Of a DNA stretch of 42,459 bases, positions 1-10,002 are shown piece by piece. Positions within the stretch are counted from its first letter, which is position 1; each line of letters starts with the position of its first letter. The DNA is taken from contig JALOQR010000007.1 of the NCBI GenBank assembly GCA_025459365.1, forward strand, positions 1 through 42,459, in the 5' to 3' direction. This DNA comes from Fimbriiglobus sp. (GTDB taxonomy: Bacteria > Planctomycetota > Planctomycetia > Gemmatales > Gemmataceae). Under the pieces are notes generated by a model that saw only the letters and a program-made list of their open reading frames with translations, searched no databases and was not told the DNA's origin. A program made the position numbers and the translations under genes.

Positions 1-953
1 TACCCACTTTCTGTACGGTCGATCTCCAGGCGTGCCCATTCGGCCCACAGGTTTACACCGGTGGCCGCCTCCACCATGTCGGCGGTGTTCGCCCCACCAA
101 CGCGGGCGCTCGTCTCGATGAAGTAGAACTGGCCGTCGGCGTGTGCCTTCATGAACTCGGTGTGCGACGCCCCCTGCCCCAACCCGAACCCGGCGAGCAA
201 GTGAGCGTTGATCCGTTGCAGTTCGGCCACCTCGGGGCGGTCACGCGGGAACGTGCGTGTGGCGTACACCCCGCCCCCCTGATACACGTCGAGCAACGGG
301 CGATGGTAGGCGTTCACCTCGGCGAAGAGGACCTCCCCACGGCGGGTGAGCGAATCGACATGAAACAAATCACCCGGCACCATCTGCTCGATCAGGAAGA
401 ACGACCGCTCGTCGCCCAGTTCGTGAACCCGCCGCCACACCTCGTCGGTGGTGTGTAGCTTGCGAATGCCGGCAGCCGACGCCTCGGATCGCGGCTTCAC
501 TAGCCACGGCCCCGGCACTCGCTTCAGGAAGTCGTTCACCGCTGCATCGGAAAACAGTGGGGCGAATTCGGGGATGCGAACGCCGATCTCCTTCGCTTTC
601 TCCCGCATCGCCAGTTTGTCGCGGAAGTAGCGAGCGGTACTCTCGCCGTGGCCGGTGGTGGTTAGGCGGAAGTGCTCCCGCAGCAGCGCCGCCACTTCAA
701 TGTCGAAGTCATCGAGTGCGACAATGCGGGCGAATGGCTTCTCGCGAAAGAGGTACGCCACGGCGTTCAAGAGTGCCCGGCGGTCGTGGAAATTGGGCAC
801 GGCGTACACACCCGCCAACGACTCCCGCGGCCACGGATCGCCGAGGAGAGATTCCACCGTCAGCAGGTGGCACTCCGCTCCAGCGGCCGTGACGGCTTCG
901 AGGAAGCGGTTACCTTTGAAATAACTCGAAATTGCCAGGACGCGGAGGGGCAT
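1..953 (-). CDS. ATP-grasp domain protein (carboxylate-amine ligase-like), 3' end outside window
   Basis: Read directly from the minus strand: MPLRVLAISSYFKGNRFLEAVTAAGAECHLLTVESLLGDPWPRE...RDKLAMREKAKEIGVRIPEF...WLVKPRSEASAAGIRKL...FFLIEQMVPGDLFHVDSL...FYFIETSARVGGANTADMVEAATGVNLWAEW; ATP-grasp-like lysine and ETSARVGG motifs. Absent from the ORF track because it has no stop within the window. Confidence 0.8.
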   Translation of the reverse strand, partial: MPLRVLAISSYFKGNRFLEAVTAAGAECHLLTVESLLGDPWPRESLAGVYAVPNFHDRRALLNAVAYLFREKPFARIVALDDFDIEVAALLREHFRLTTTGHGESTARYFRDKLAMREKAKEIGVRIPEFAPLFSDAAVNDFLKRVPGPWLVKPRSEASAAGIRKLHTTDEVWRRVHELGDERSFFLIEQMVPGDLFHVDSLTRRGEVLFAEVNAYHRPLLDVYQGGGVYATRTFPRDRPEVAELQRINAHLLAGFGLGQGASHTEFMKAHADGQFYFIETSARVGGANTADMVEAATGVNLWAEWARLEIDRTESG

Positions 954-958
954 GGAAG

Positions 959-2542
959 TCAACGGTATCCGCGGAGGAACCGCTCTTTCGGACTGAGGGG
1001 GATAGGTGCAACGCGGCGGAAGAGGACGGCCGTGTCACACCGAGACACTACCACCCAACGGGGGTCTTCCGAAAGAGCTTTCTCCAGCTTCGACCGCTGT
1101 TCCTCCGGGAATACCTGGAGCAGAGCGTGATCGAACTTGTAGCAACTGCACCACTCCTCGAACCCTTGCGGCTCTTCGTACACCACCTCCGCGTACTCTC
1201 GTAGCCACGGGTCGCCGTAGAGTTCAAAGCGGTCGTCCATGTAGATCTTCTGCCCCGGCGTAACGTACAGCACGAACCCACCGAGGTTGGCATCGTTGAA
1301 CAGGCGGGCCTTCGGGTTGGCGGCCACCGCCCGTACGTCGTCTGCTAGCGCCACCGGGATGTACCGCTCGTCCAACTTTGCCCACCCGCGGCCGACCACA
1401 GGCAGGGGCACGTTCCCGAGTTGCAATCCCACGGAGAGGAGCATTGCGAGGGCGGCGGGCACCAGCCACCCCCACCCCCGCGAGGCTCCCTCTGGCTCGC
1501 GGGCCAGGCTATCGCCGTACTTCTTCAGCAACCGGTGCCACACGGTGTGCGGCCACAGGTCGGCAATAGCGATCGCCCCGACGATCACGAACAGCGGCCC
1601 CTGCCGAATGCTCTGGAACGACAGCGCCAGCCACACCAGCGGAAGCAGCCAACTCACTCGCACCCGCGGTAACGTGCCAAGCAGGGCGAACAGGTAGAAG
1701 GCGGCGAACCCGACCACGACCTGCCCGGCGGTGTTGCCGAGCGAGAGCGGTTGGTGCTCGCTGACGAGTTCTTTCATCGCCGTCGAACCGACGATCTTCT
1801 TCCAGGTGTTCAGCATCTCCATGCCGAATGGATTGATAAACGGCGTGAGGCCGCACGCGACCACAACGGCGGCGAGGGTCAGCAGGGAGCGGAAGTTGGT
1901 CCCCCTCTCGGCCGCCGGGGCGGATGCGAACAAACGCCCCCACCCCCAGACCACCGCCCACCCACCAACCGCCATGCCGAACGTCATCACCCCACCGAGC
2001 ACCCCGCCGTGGACGTTGGCCCAAAGCACGTTGAACGGGATGAGCCACCACAACCGCCACAACCCGGCCCGGCCACGCTCGTAGTCCACCACTGCGGCCG
2101 TCGTTACACCCATGCCGAGGATAGTGAACATGTGCGGGCGGGCGTAGAAGTGAAACGCCGACACCACCAGGGCGAACGCGGCCACCCCGCCCGCGAGCAG
2201 CGGGTGCATCCCGTTTCGCACCATCCGGCTGAAAACCCAGGTGAATAGCCCGGCGGTGCCGGCCGCAAAGCCGAGCAGCATGGCGTCTAGCCCACCGGCG
2301 CGGTGAGCCAGGGCCATCAACAATTCCCCACCCCACTGCTGAGGAATCCAGGTGCGGCCGGCGAAGGTGTAGGTGAACGGGTCGGTGGTCATGAACCCGT
2401 GGTCGAGAATCAACTCACCGACGCGGACGTGCCAGAGAGCACCGGGGTCGTTGAACGCCCGGCTCTGAAAAGCAATTGCTAACCCAAGCCAGGCGAGCAG
2501 GAAAAAGGCTGCCTCGGGGCGGAGGAACGTGCGACGGAACAC
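959..2542 (-). CDS. Polytopic membrane protein (hypothetical, glycosyltransferase-like membrane protein)
   Basis: 527-aa ORF with many hydrophobic helices; FNDPGALWHVRVGELILDHGF...DPFTYTFAGRTWIPQQWGGELL pattern seen in planctomycete membrane proteins. Confidence 0.75.
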   Translation of the reverse strand: MFRRTFLRPEAAFFLLAWLGLAIAFQSRAFNDPGALWHVRVGELILDHGFMTTDPFTYTFAGRTWIPQQWGGELLMALAHRAGGLDAMLLGFAAGTAGLFTWVFSRMVRNGMHPLLAGGVAAFALVVSAFHFYARPHMFTILGMGVTTAAVVDYERGRAGLWRLWWLIPFNVLWANVHGGVLGGVMTFGMAVGGWAVVWGWGRLFASAPAAERGTNFRSLLTLAAVVVACGLTPFINPFGMEMLNTWKKIVGSTAMKELVSEHQPLSLGNTAGQVVVGFAAFYLFALLGTLPRVRVSWLLPLVWLALSFQSIRQGPLFVIVGAIAIADLWPHTVWHRLLKKYGDSLAREPEGASRGWGWLVPAALAMLLSVGLQLGNVPLPVVGRGWAKLDERYIPVALADDVRAVAANPKARLFNDANLGGFVLYVTPGQKIYMDDRFELYGDPWLREYAEVVYEEPQGFEEWCSCYKFDHALLQVFPEEQRSKLEKALSEDPRWVVVSRCDTAVLFRRVAPIPLSPKERFLRGYR

Positions 2543-2634
2543 GCGGCACCTACGGAGGTTCGGGCCGGGGCAGAATCGCCCCGCCGAACCATAGAACGCC
2601 GTTCTGTGGTGTGGTGCCCAGAAGTGGGTGTCGG

Positions 2635-4272
2635 CTACCGTCGCAGAAGGGCGGGGGGCACCGCCTGGCCCGACATGGGCATGGGGTTGCTAAGGCCGGC
2701 CAGCAGTTCGAGGGCCTTCTCCACCGCCAACGGGATTTGCCGGTCGGCGCTTGATTCGATGATGTGCGGAGTTACGCCCCGCCCCTGGATCATCCCGCTC
2801 AGTGGCCCTCCGGCCGACGCCACTGAGAGGATCAGCACACCCGACTTGCCCCCGCCGAGTGACTTCATCTCGTACCCACCCTGGAGCATACCCTTGCCGA
2901 ATGTTGGCAGACCGACGAGCGTGGCCCGCTGGCTATCTTTCAAGCTGGCCGCCAGAATCTCCGCAGCCGACATCGTCCGCGTGTCTAACAGCAACACCAC
3001 CGGGAAGCGGTAGGCGGCCATGCCCGAATCGGAGGTGAACAGGCGGCCGACGAACTCGGCCGTCTGCCCATCCGTGGTGGCGAGCGGCCCAGCCGGAACG
3101 AGCCGCTTGGCGATACCCAGGGCGGAAGCCAGCAGCCCGCCAGGGTTGCCGCGGACGTCCACCACCAGCGCCCGCATTCCACGGGCTTTCAGTTCAAGAA
3201 TGGCATCGTCGAACTCCTGCGGAGTGCGGTCACGGAAGGCGGCCAGCCGCAGGTAGCCAATACCCTCCTTCGGTTCAAGCAAGTCGACGCCGAACACGGT
3301 CGGTGCGGGCACGGGCAGTTGTAGGGTGCGGAGAGTGTCGTCGTCGGCCGAAGTGTACTCAACGGCATGCCCAAGCGTGTCGGCCAAGGCCAGCGCCGCC
3401 ACCACCTCGGCGGGGGTCGTCACCGCCCGGCCGTTCACCCGATCGATGCGGTCTCCCTTGCGGAGTTTGGTCTTCACGGCTGCCCAGGACGATGCCGCCA
3501 CCGCCCCCACCACCACTGTTCTGCCGTCCACCAGCAGACTCAACCCGTAGGCGGCCAGGTCGTCGGCCGTCGCGTCGGGGGTGTGGCCGGGTGGCAGATA
3601 CGCCGAATACTCGTCCAGCCCGGTGCAGGCGCCGCACAGCAACTCAAACACCACTACCGACCCGTTCTTCAGCCCGAGTGTCTTGTTCGCCGCATTCACC
3701 ACCGCCCGCGCGGCTCGCTGCACCTCCTGCGGAGTGGCCGGCAACTTGTTCTGCCAGGTGTCGAGGAGTTGATTGCGGAACTCGGCCACCTTGGAGTCGC
3801 TCACACCTGGTAGATGTTCGTCGCGGAACGCCCTCTCGCTGAGGGCGGCAATGAACTCGTCTAACCCGGCCGAAAACAGCCGCTCGACTGTTGCCTTACC
3901 GCGGTCAGCGTAGCTCTTGTGCAGGCGGGCGATCACCTCCTCGTACAAGGTGAGTGCATCAGATGCGGGCAGGCTGGCAAGAAACCGACGGTGGGCAGGG
4001 TTCTGATGGCGTTCGGCCTGCGATACGTGGCGGTAGCAGGAGCGGATGCGGTCGCGAATGTCGAGGTCGGTGCGGCCGGCAGTCAAGGCCCGGAGATATC
4101 CCTTCAGCGCCTCCTCGAACTTTCCGTCCGCGTCGGCACGGCAAGCGTCGGCGAACACCTTCTCGAAGTCCTCTGGCGGCGACTTCGCCTTCGGAAGGGA
4201 GTCTGCCCACGCAATCGAAGTGAACGCCAGTAGTAGCGCGACGGCCGGAAGAACGGTGCGGATGGCCTGCAT
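2635..4272 (-). CDS. S41 family C-terminal processing protease with PDZ domain, secreted
   Basis: ORF 2635-4359, likely start MQAIRTVLPAVALLLAFTSIAWA (signal peptide) at 4272; PDZ region (GLSLLVDGRTVVVGAV...KLRKGDRIDRVNG), LVVDVRGNPGGLL, catalytic TMSAAEILAASLKD...LPTFGKG. Confidence 0.88.
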   Translation of the reverse strand: MQAIRTVLPAVALLLAFTSIAWADSLPKAKSPPEDFEKVFADACRADADGKFEEALKGYLRALTAGRTDLDIRDRIRSCYRHVSQAERHQNPAHRRFLASLPASDALTLYEEVIARLHKSYADRGKATVERLFSAGLDEFIAALSERAFRDEHLPGVSDSKVAEFRNQLLDTWQNKLPATPQEVQRAARAVVNAANKTLGLKNGSVVVFELLCGACTGLDEYSAYLPPGHTPDATADDLAAYGLSLLVDGRTVVVGAVAASSWAAVKTKLRKGDRIDRVNGRAVTTPAEVVAALALADTLGHAVEYTSADDDTLRTLQLPVPAPTVFGVDLLEPKEGIGYLRLAAFRDRTPQEFDDAILELKARGMRALVVDVRGNPGGLLASALGIAKRLVPAGPLATTDGQTAEFVGRLFTSDSGMAAYRFPVVLLLDTRTMSAAEILAASLKDSQRATLVGLPTFGKGMLQGGYEMKSLGGGKSGVLILSVASAGGPLSGMIQGRGVTPHIIESSADRQIPLAVEKALELLAGLSNPMPMSGQAVPPALLRR

Positions 4273-4506
4273 TCCCCGCCCCTTTGCAGTGGGTGGATGG
4301 GGGGACAGATCGCGATCGCCGGCCGCGGGGAGGTGGCACAGCAGAGTCGAGTGTATCAAAGTGCGTGCCCCGGCGTCAAACAGGCGTTACCGTAGTTTGC
4401 CGGAAAGTTTACCGGTTACATCGATTAGGAGGCCTGTGGAGCGGGGTGCGAAATGGACCAGCAATGAGGTGCGTGCCCCGAAACGGAAAGACCACGGACG
4501 CTCCGC

Positions 4507-5952
4507 TTACGCTGTGCGGCGTTCTGGTAGCGGCAGGTAGTCGGCCGGCTCGTTCGGCAGCGTCAGTACAAACCGGGTGACTCCGTCGGCCCGCTCGTAC
4601 CGCACGTCCCCGCCGTTCTGCTTGGCCAGCCGCCACGCGACGCTGAGCCCCAGCCCACGGCCCCGGCCCGCGTTCCGCCCGCTGTAGAACGGATCGAACA
4701 GGTGCGGCACCATCGCGGCAGTCGGCCCTGGGCCGCTATCCTCCACCAGCACCCGAGAGCACTCGTCGTCGGCCGAGAGCACCACCCGCACCCACCCGCC
4801 GCGGCCGGCGGCATCGACGGCGTTCCGCCCGAGGGCGATCACCACCGCCCGCACATGGGCGGCGTCGGCCCACACCTTCGCGGCGGCGGTCACGTCGGGG
4901 AGTTCTAGCCGCACCCCGGCGTCGTCGGCGGCCGGCTGCAAGTCCTTGGCCACCGCTGGCACCCACGCCGACGCCCCGAGGAGGGCCGGGTTCGGCTCCG
5001 GTGGGCGGGCGAACTGACGAGTCCCGGCGAGTAAATCGTGAATCCGCTTTGTCTGCCGCAGGACGGCATCGTAGCGGGCAAGGCGGGCCTCGTCGTCCTC
5101 TTCGCCGCGGAGCAGTTGCACGTTGGTGGCGATGACCGCGAGTGGGTTATTGATTTCGTGCCCGGCGCCAGCGGCGAACTCGGCCAGTCCGTCGAGTTTG
5201 GCGTCCCGCACGGCGGCGTCGAAATCCTGGCGGGACTCGGCGAGCAGGGTTGTGAGCGAATCGATGCGGCCTTCGAGTTCAGAAACAAGCTGAACGGCCG
5301 AGCGCCGTCGGGCCTTCGCAGCGAGGCGGAGGAGCCGTGGCCAGAGAGGGTTCGCCGTGGTGGGGTGGGTCATTGTCGGCGTGAGTAACTCTGAACCCTG
5401 GTCTTGACGGAGCACGGCTCGCCGGGCTCGGATCACCTCCAGCACCCCACGGTGCCCGCCGAGAGCCACGCCATCTTGGACCGGCAACTCGGGGAAACCT
5501 ACAGCCACCGTCACCCACGCCGGCAGCCGCCAGCGGGCGAGCGCCTTGCGTGCGACGGCAGGGGTGTCGGCGAAATACCCCGCTAGCAGCCCGACACACC
5601 ACGCGGCGTCGGGCGAACAGTTCCCAGTTTCGGCGGCGACCGCTTCGCTCGCTTCCGCTAGTGCCAATCCGCGGGCCACGGCATCAACATCGAGCGGCGA
5701 CGGAGTGCCTTCGGTTTCCAGAATGCTCGCGGCGGTTTCGCACAGCCCTGGTTGGGCTAGTGCTGACTCGTCGAATACAAGTGAGTCGGGGAGTGGAGTT
5801 GGGCGGGCGTACCGCAGGAAGTGCAAAACCAGCCCGGGATCACGGCGAACAACATCAAGAGACGGTTGATCGTCGGCGAGAGCGAGCAGCGCGGCATCGG
5901 ACGGGCGGAGCCATGCCCGCGCCAGCACCGGGTGAGTCGCCGCCGTTTTCAC
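4507..5952 (-). CDS. Sensor histidine kinase, N-terminal HDOD-like region
   Basis: H-box GAGHEINNPLAVIATNVQLL, N box (ALGRNAVDAA), G boxes (VEDSGPGPTAAMVPHLFDPFYSGRNAGRGRGLGLSVAWRLAKQNGG). ORF extends to 6102; GTG at 5952 is chosen as likely start because it removes overlap with the upstream regulator. Confidence 0.82.
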   Translation of the reverse strand: MKTAATHPVLARAWLRPSDAALLALADDQPSLDVVRRDPGLVLHFLRYARPTPLPDSLVFDESALAQPGLCETAASILETEGTPSPLDVDAVARGLALAEASEAVAAETGNCSPDAAWCVGLLAGYFADTPAVARKALARWRLPAWVTVAVGFPELPVQDGVALGGHRGVLEVIRARRAVLRQDQGSELLTPTMTHPTTANPLWPRLLRLAAKARRRSAVQLVSELEGRIDSLTTLLAESRQDFDAAVRDAKLDGLAEFAAGAGHEINNPLAVIATNVQLLRGEEDDEARLARYDAVLRQTKRIHDLLAGTRQFARPPEPNPALLGASAWVPAVAKDLQPAADDAGVRLELPDVTAAAKVWADAAHVRAVVIALGRNAVDAAGRGGWVRVVLSADDECSRVLVEDSGPGPTAAMVPHLFDPFYSGRNAGRGRGLGLSVAWRLAKQNGGDVRYERADGVTRFVLTLPNEPADYLPLPERRTA

Positions 5953-6062
5953 CAGAGAAGCCCTTTGCCGGTTGCCATAAAAACGACAAAGAGCGGGGGT
6001 CCGCCGTGCCGTGGTGTTGGTATCGGCACGCCAGACGCCCCGCCCTTGCCAAATCGCCCGAA

Positions 6063-6644
6063 CTACGCGATCGACATTGGCTCCATGTCGAGCAACTTGC
6101 ACATCTTGTCAATCAGGTGGTCAATGTCGAACGGCTTCCGCTCGAAGTCATCGGCCCCGGCCAGCTTCAGTTCCTGGATTTTGTCCTCTTCCACCATCCC
6201 GCTGATACAGATGATGCGGACTTCTTCCAAGCTGGGGTCAGACCGCACCCGCTGGCAGACTTCTTTCCCGTTGATGTCCGGGAGCATGACGTCGAGGAGC
6301 ATGATGTCCGGGCGGTACTCCTTGACCATCATGCCAGCGTCGAACCCGTTAGCGGCGATCTTCACCTCGAAGCGGCCATCTTCTTCGAGTAAGCGGGCGG
6401 TGCTTTCCACCAGATCCTGATCGTCGTCCACGAGCAACACCTTCCGTTTGCCACTTTCCAGGGCATCCGTGGGGATGTTGTTGTCTTTCATAAACTTGAA
6501 GAGTTGATCCCTGGGGATGCGGCGGAACTTGCTGCCGGGCACCCGGAACCCCTTCAGTTGGCCGTTGTCGAAGCAGCGAATGATGGTCTGCTGGGAAACC
6601 TTGCAGATTTTCGCCGCTTCGCCGGTCGTGAACACCGTCTTCAT
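6063..6644 (-). CDS. Response regulator with N-terminal excisionase/MerR-type HTH and C-terminal receiver domain
   Basis: MKTVFTTGEAAKICKVSQQTIIRCFDNGQLKGFRVPGSKFRRIPRDQLFKFM (HTH_17-like) followed by KVLLVDDDQDLVEST...PDIMLLDVMLPDINGKEVC...IICISGM...FERKPFDIDHL (receiver). ORF extends to 6788; start chosen at MKTVF. Confidence 0.9.
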   Translation of the reverse strand: MKTVFTTGEAAKICKVSQQTIIRCFDNGQLKGFRVPGSKFRRIPRDQLFKFMKDNNIPTDALESGKRKVLLVDDDQDLVESTARLLEEDGRFEVKIAANGFDAGMMVKEYRPDIMLLDVMLPDINGKEVCQRVRSDPSLEEVRIICISGMVEEDKIQELKLAGADDFERKPFDIDHLIDKMCKLLDMEPMSIA

Positions 6645-7076
6645 ACGCGATCCACCTGCCGGCATGCCCGGCTCGCATGAAGGAAGACCCGTCGCCGCGA
6701 GGCGGCAACCGGATCGGGACCATCCGTGGCAAACGGTCACCACGTCCTTCCCTGGCCGAAGCTGGGGAAGGTGAGGGAAGGAGGTCAACGGATCCGTCGG
6801 CGGGGAGTGTGGAGGTCGAACAGGCTGCGGAACTCAGGTTGATTACCCACCGATCCGATTCTAACTCGCCTTCCGGGTGAGTCAACGAGCAGCCCCGCAC
6901 AACCCCCGGCTTCCCCGGTCGTCTGTGGGTATCCCCACCGACACAGGATCGCCAGATTGCCGAAACAGCCCACGTTTCCACCCGCACCAAAACCGCGGCC
7001 ACAGGCCCGGTTTCAGCCACCGCTGGTTCCCCCAAACTTGGGTTCCCCCGCGGCTTGTGAGTACCCCCATAGCGAC

Positions 7077-8969
7077 TCATTCCAGATAAAACAACAGCAC
7101 TGCCAAATCCGCCGGGGTGATGCCGCTGATGCGGCTTGCCTGTCCCACGTTGACGGGCCGAACCTTCGCCAACTTCTGTTTCGCCTCCACTCGCATCTGA
7201 GCAATGGCTGTGTAGTCGAACGTCTCTGGAATTCGCTTCCCCTCCATTTTGCGGAAGCGTTCCACGTCGCGGGCTTGCAGTTCGATGTACCCGCTGTACT
7301 TGGCTTCCAGAACCACCTGTTCCACCACATCGGGCATCTTGTCCCACTCCGCTAGCGCCGGGCAACGGCCGACGACTTCTTGCCAGGTCGTCTGCGTGCG
7401 GCGGAGCCAGGTGGCGAGCGTGTCCCCGTCCGACTTGGTGGCGTTCAGCACCCGTTGCAGTTCGGCGATGCTCTCCTCCTTTCTCTGAAGGCGGCCCCAC
7501 GCTGCGTCTCCCACGCTGCCCACCCGGCGACCGATGGGGGTGAGCCGGCGGTCGGCGTTGTCGTGCCGGAGGAGCAGGCGGTACTCGGCCCGTGAGGTGA
7601 ACATGCGGTACGGTTCGTCGACGCCCTTCGTCACCAAGTCGTCAATCAGCACGCCGATGTACGCCTGAGAGCGGTCGAGCACCAGCGGCGGTTCGCCCTT
7701 CAGTTTGAGAGCGGCATTCAATCCGGCCATTAGCCCCTGGGCGCCGGCTTCCTCGTAGCCCGTGGTGCCGTTGATCTGCCCGGCGAAGTACAGGCCCGCC
7801 ACCGGCTTGGTTTCGAGTGTTGGGTGAAGCTGCGTCGGCGGGGCGAAGTCGTACTCCACCGCGTATCCCCAGCGCATGACCTCCGCGTTCTCCAAACCTG
7901 GGATCAACTTGAGCATGGCCGCCTGCACGTCCTTCGGCAGGCTGGTACTAATGCCGTTGACGTAATACTCACGGGTGTTCAGCCCCTCGGGTTCGAGGAA
8001 CAGTTGGTGGCTGTCCTTCTCGGCGAACCGCACAACTTTGTCTTCAATGCTTGGGCAGTACCGCGGGCCACTGCTGCGGATCGCCCCACTGTACATGGGC
8101 GCCCGGTGCAAGTTCGCCCGGATCAGGTCGTGAACGGCCTGGGTCGTTTCCGTGACGTGGCAGATCATCTGCGGAACGGTGATCTTGTCTGTACCGAAAC
8201 TGAATGGTCGGGGCGGGTCGTCCCCGCGAGACTCTTCGAGCTTGGAGAAGTCAATGGTGCGGCCGTTCAGCCGGCAGGGGGTGCCGGTCTTGAACCGTTC
8301 CAGGGTGAACCCGCACGCGGCCAGCGAGTCCGACATTCCCTCGGCCGACGAGTCGCCGGCCCGCCCGCCGGTGGTCTTCGCCTCCCCGGTGTGCATGATC
8401 GCTTTCAGAAACGTACCGGTAGTGAGGATGACAGCCGGAGCACGGTAATGCGTGTCGCCACGGGCGACGACGCCTGTCACCCGGGTATGGGGTGTGGGGT
8501 GTGGGGTATCAGACTCGGGGCCGGCCGCTTCGTCAGATACCCCATACCCCACACCCGATACCTGCTCCAGCAGAAGGCCTTCGACGAGTTCTTGCCGCAG
8601 TGTTAGCCCTTCCTGTGACTCCACCCACATCTTCATGGTGTTCTGGTAGAGTTTCTTGTCGCACTGTGCCCGCGGCGAGTGCATCGCCGGGCCTTTGGAG
8701 GCATTGAGCATCTTGAACATGATGCCCGACGCATCGGTGCATTTACCCATGACCCCGCCGAGGGCGTCGATCTCACGGACGATCTGCCCTTTCGCCACCC
8801 CGCCGATGGCCGGGTTGCAACTCATTTGGCCGACGGCGTCGGCATTCATGGTGAGCAGGCAGGTTTTCATCCCGAGGCGGGCGGCAGCGAGGGCGGCCTC
8901 GGTGCCGGCATGGCCGGCACCAACCACGATCACATCGAACTCGAACGTCAGCGGCGGCATGGTGAGCAT
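7077..8969 (-). CDS. mnmG: tRNA uridine-5-carboxymethylaminomethyl(34) synthesis enzyme MnmG
   Basis: [99 protein letters not shown]. Contains an in-frame palindromic insertion (8484-8562). Confidence 0.95.
   Translation of the reverse strand: MLTMPPLTFEFDVIVVGAGHAGTEAALAAARLGMKTCLLTMNADAVGQMSCNPAIGGVAKGQIVREIDALGGVMGKCTDASGIMFKMLNASKGPAMHSPRAQCDKKLYQNTMKMWVESQEGLTLRQELVEGLLLEQVSGVGYGVSDEAAGPESDTPHPTPHTRVTGVVARGDTHYRAPAVILTTGTFLKAIMHTGEAKTTGGRAGDSSAEGMSDSLAACGFTLERFKTGTPCRLNGRTIDFSKLEESRGDDPPRPFSFGTDKITVPQMICHVTETTQAVHDLIRANLHRAPMYSGAIRSSGPRYCPSIEDKVVRFAEKDSHQLFLEPEGLNTREYYVNGISTSLPKDVQAAMLKLIPGLENAEVMRWGYAVEYDFAPPTQLHPTLETKPVAGLYFAGQINGTTGYEEAGAQGLMAGLNAALKLKGEPPLVLDRSQAYIGVLIDDLVTKGVDEPYRMFTSRAEYRLLLRHDNADRRLTPIGRRVGSVGDAAWGRLQRKEESIAELQRVLNATKSDGDTLATWLRRTQTTWQEVVGRCPALAEWDKMPDVVEQVVLEAKYSGYIELQARDVERFRKMEGKRIPETFDYTAIAQMRVEAKQKLAKVRPVNVGQASRISGITPADLAVLLFYLE
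8484..8562. repeat. Imperfect inverted repeat (31-bp arms, 28/31 matched) inserted in frame in mnmG
   Basis: Left arm GGTATGGGGTGTGGGGTGTGGGGTATCAGAC (8484-8514), right arm GTCAGATACCCCATACCCCACACCCGATACC (8532-8562), 17-nt GC-rich spacer; encodes extra segment [24 protein letters not shown] in MnmG. Confidence 0.9.
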
Positions 8970-9100
8970 CTGGTGTGGGTGCGTTCGGGAATTCTAGCAG
9001 AGACGGCTGGGTGAACTCCGTGGTTCAGCCGACCTTGCCCGCCGCCCCGGTACCGGCCTACACTCCCCCGCGGTCCTGATCCTTCCACGCGAGGTGCCCG

Positions 9101-9904
9101 ATGCGCCTGACTCTGTCTACCCTGATCGCGATGCTGAGCATTAGTGCGGCCACCGCCGACGACCTGAAAGCAGTGAGCGACAAGCTCAAGCCGTTCGGCG
9201 GCGGCGCGTACAAGTCGGACACATTCGGGGTGGTGGTGTCCGTCGATGGCGAAAAGTTCACCGACAAAGAAATGGAGTTGGTCACCCCGGTGAACGGCAT
9301 GAACGCCTTCGCCGCCGTCCGCACGAAGTTGACCGCCACCGGCATCAAGGAACTCGCCAAATTCAAGGACCTGCGAGACCTCACGTTCATCGACATGACG
9401 CTCGACGACGCCGCGTTCGCCGAGATCGGCAAACTGAAGGGGTTGAAGAAACTCCGCCTTCAGAACGCTGGCACGAACGACAAGCGACTGAAGGAACTGG
9501 CCGCCTTGACTGGCCTGGAACAACTCGAACTGATCGGCTTCGGGTTGACCGACAAGGGATTCAAGGAACTCGCCCCGCTCACCAAACTCAAGACGCTCGA
9601 CCTGTTCGGGTCGGAGGTGACCGACGCATCGGCAGGGGTGATGGCCAAGATGACCAAGCTGGAATCGCTCTCGATCACCGGGGCGAAGGTGACGAACAAA
9701 GGCCTAAAGGACCTTGCCGGGCTGAAAGAGTTGAAGAAACTCGGGCTGGCAAACACCGAGATCACCGAGGCCGGGTTGGTGCAACTGGAGGGAATGAAAT
9801 CGCTCCGCGAACTCGACGTCTTCGGCCGGCCGAATGTCAGCAAGAAGGCAGCCGAGGCGCTCCAGAAGAAACTGCCCGACTTGAAGGTGAGCGGGGCGAA
9901 GTAA
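9101..9904 (+). CDS. Secreted leucine-rich-repeat protein
   Basis: Signal peptide MRLTLSTLIAMLSISAATA; repeats such as LKGLKKLRLQNAGTNDKRLKELAALTGLEQLELIGFGLTDKGFKELAPLTKLKTLDLFGSEVTD. Confidence 0.88.
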   Translation: MRLTLSTLIAMLSISAATADDLKAVSDKLKPFGGGAYKSDTFGVVVSVDGEKFTDKEMELVTPVNGMNAFAAVRTKLTATGIKELAKFKDLRDLTFIDMTLDDAAFAEIGKLKGLKKLRLQNAGTNDKRLKELAALTGLEQLELIGFGLTDKGFKELAPLTKLKTLDLFGSEVTDASAGVMAKMTKLESLSITGAKVTNKGLKDLAGLKELKKLGLANTEITEAGLVQLEGMKSLRELDVFGRPNVSKKAAEALQKKLPDLKVSGAK

Positions 9905-10002
9905 GAAGCGGGAACGGCGAACCCCGGGCCAGTGACCGGGAGAGAGCGGGCCACCGAGTGCCCACCGATGCTCCCCCGGTCGCTGTTCTCTCCACCTTCA
10001 CG

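Noticed and set aside
7021-7060. GGTTCCCCCAAACTTGGGTTCCCCC repeat-like sequence upstream of the response-regulator gene's 5' side
   Set aside because: Very short duplicated motif without clear structure; not strong enough to call.
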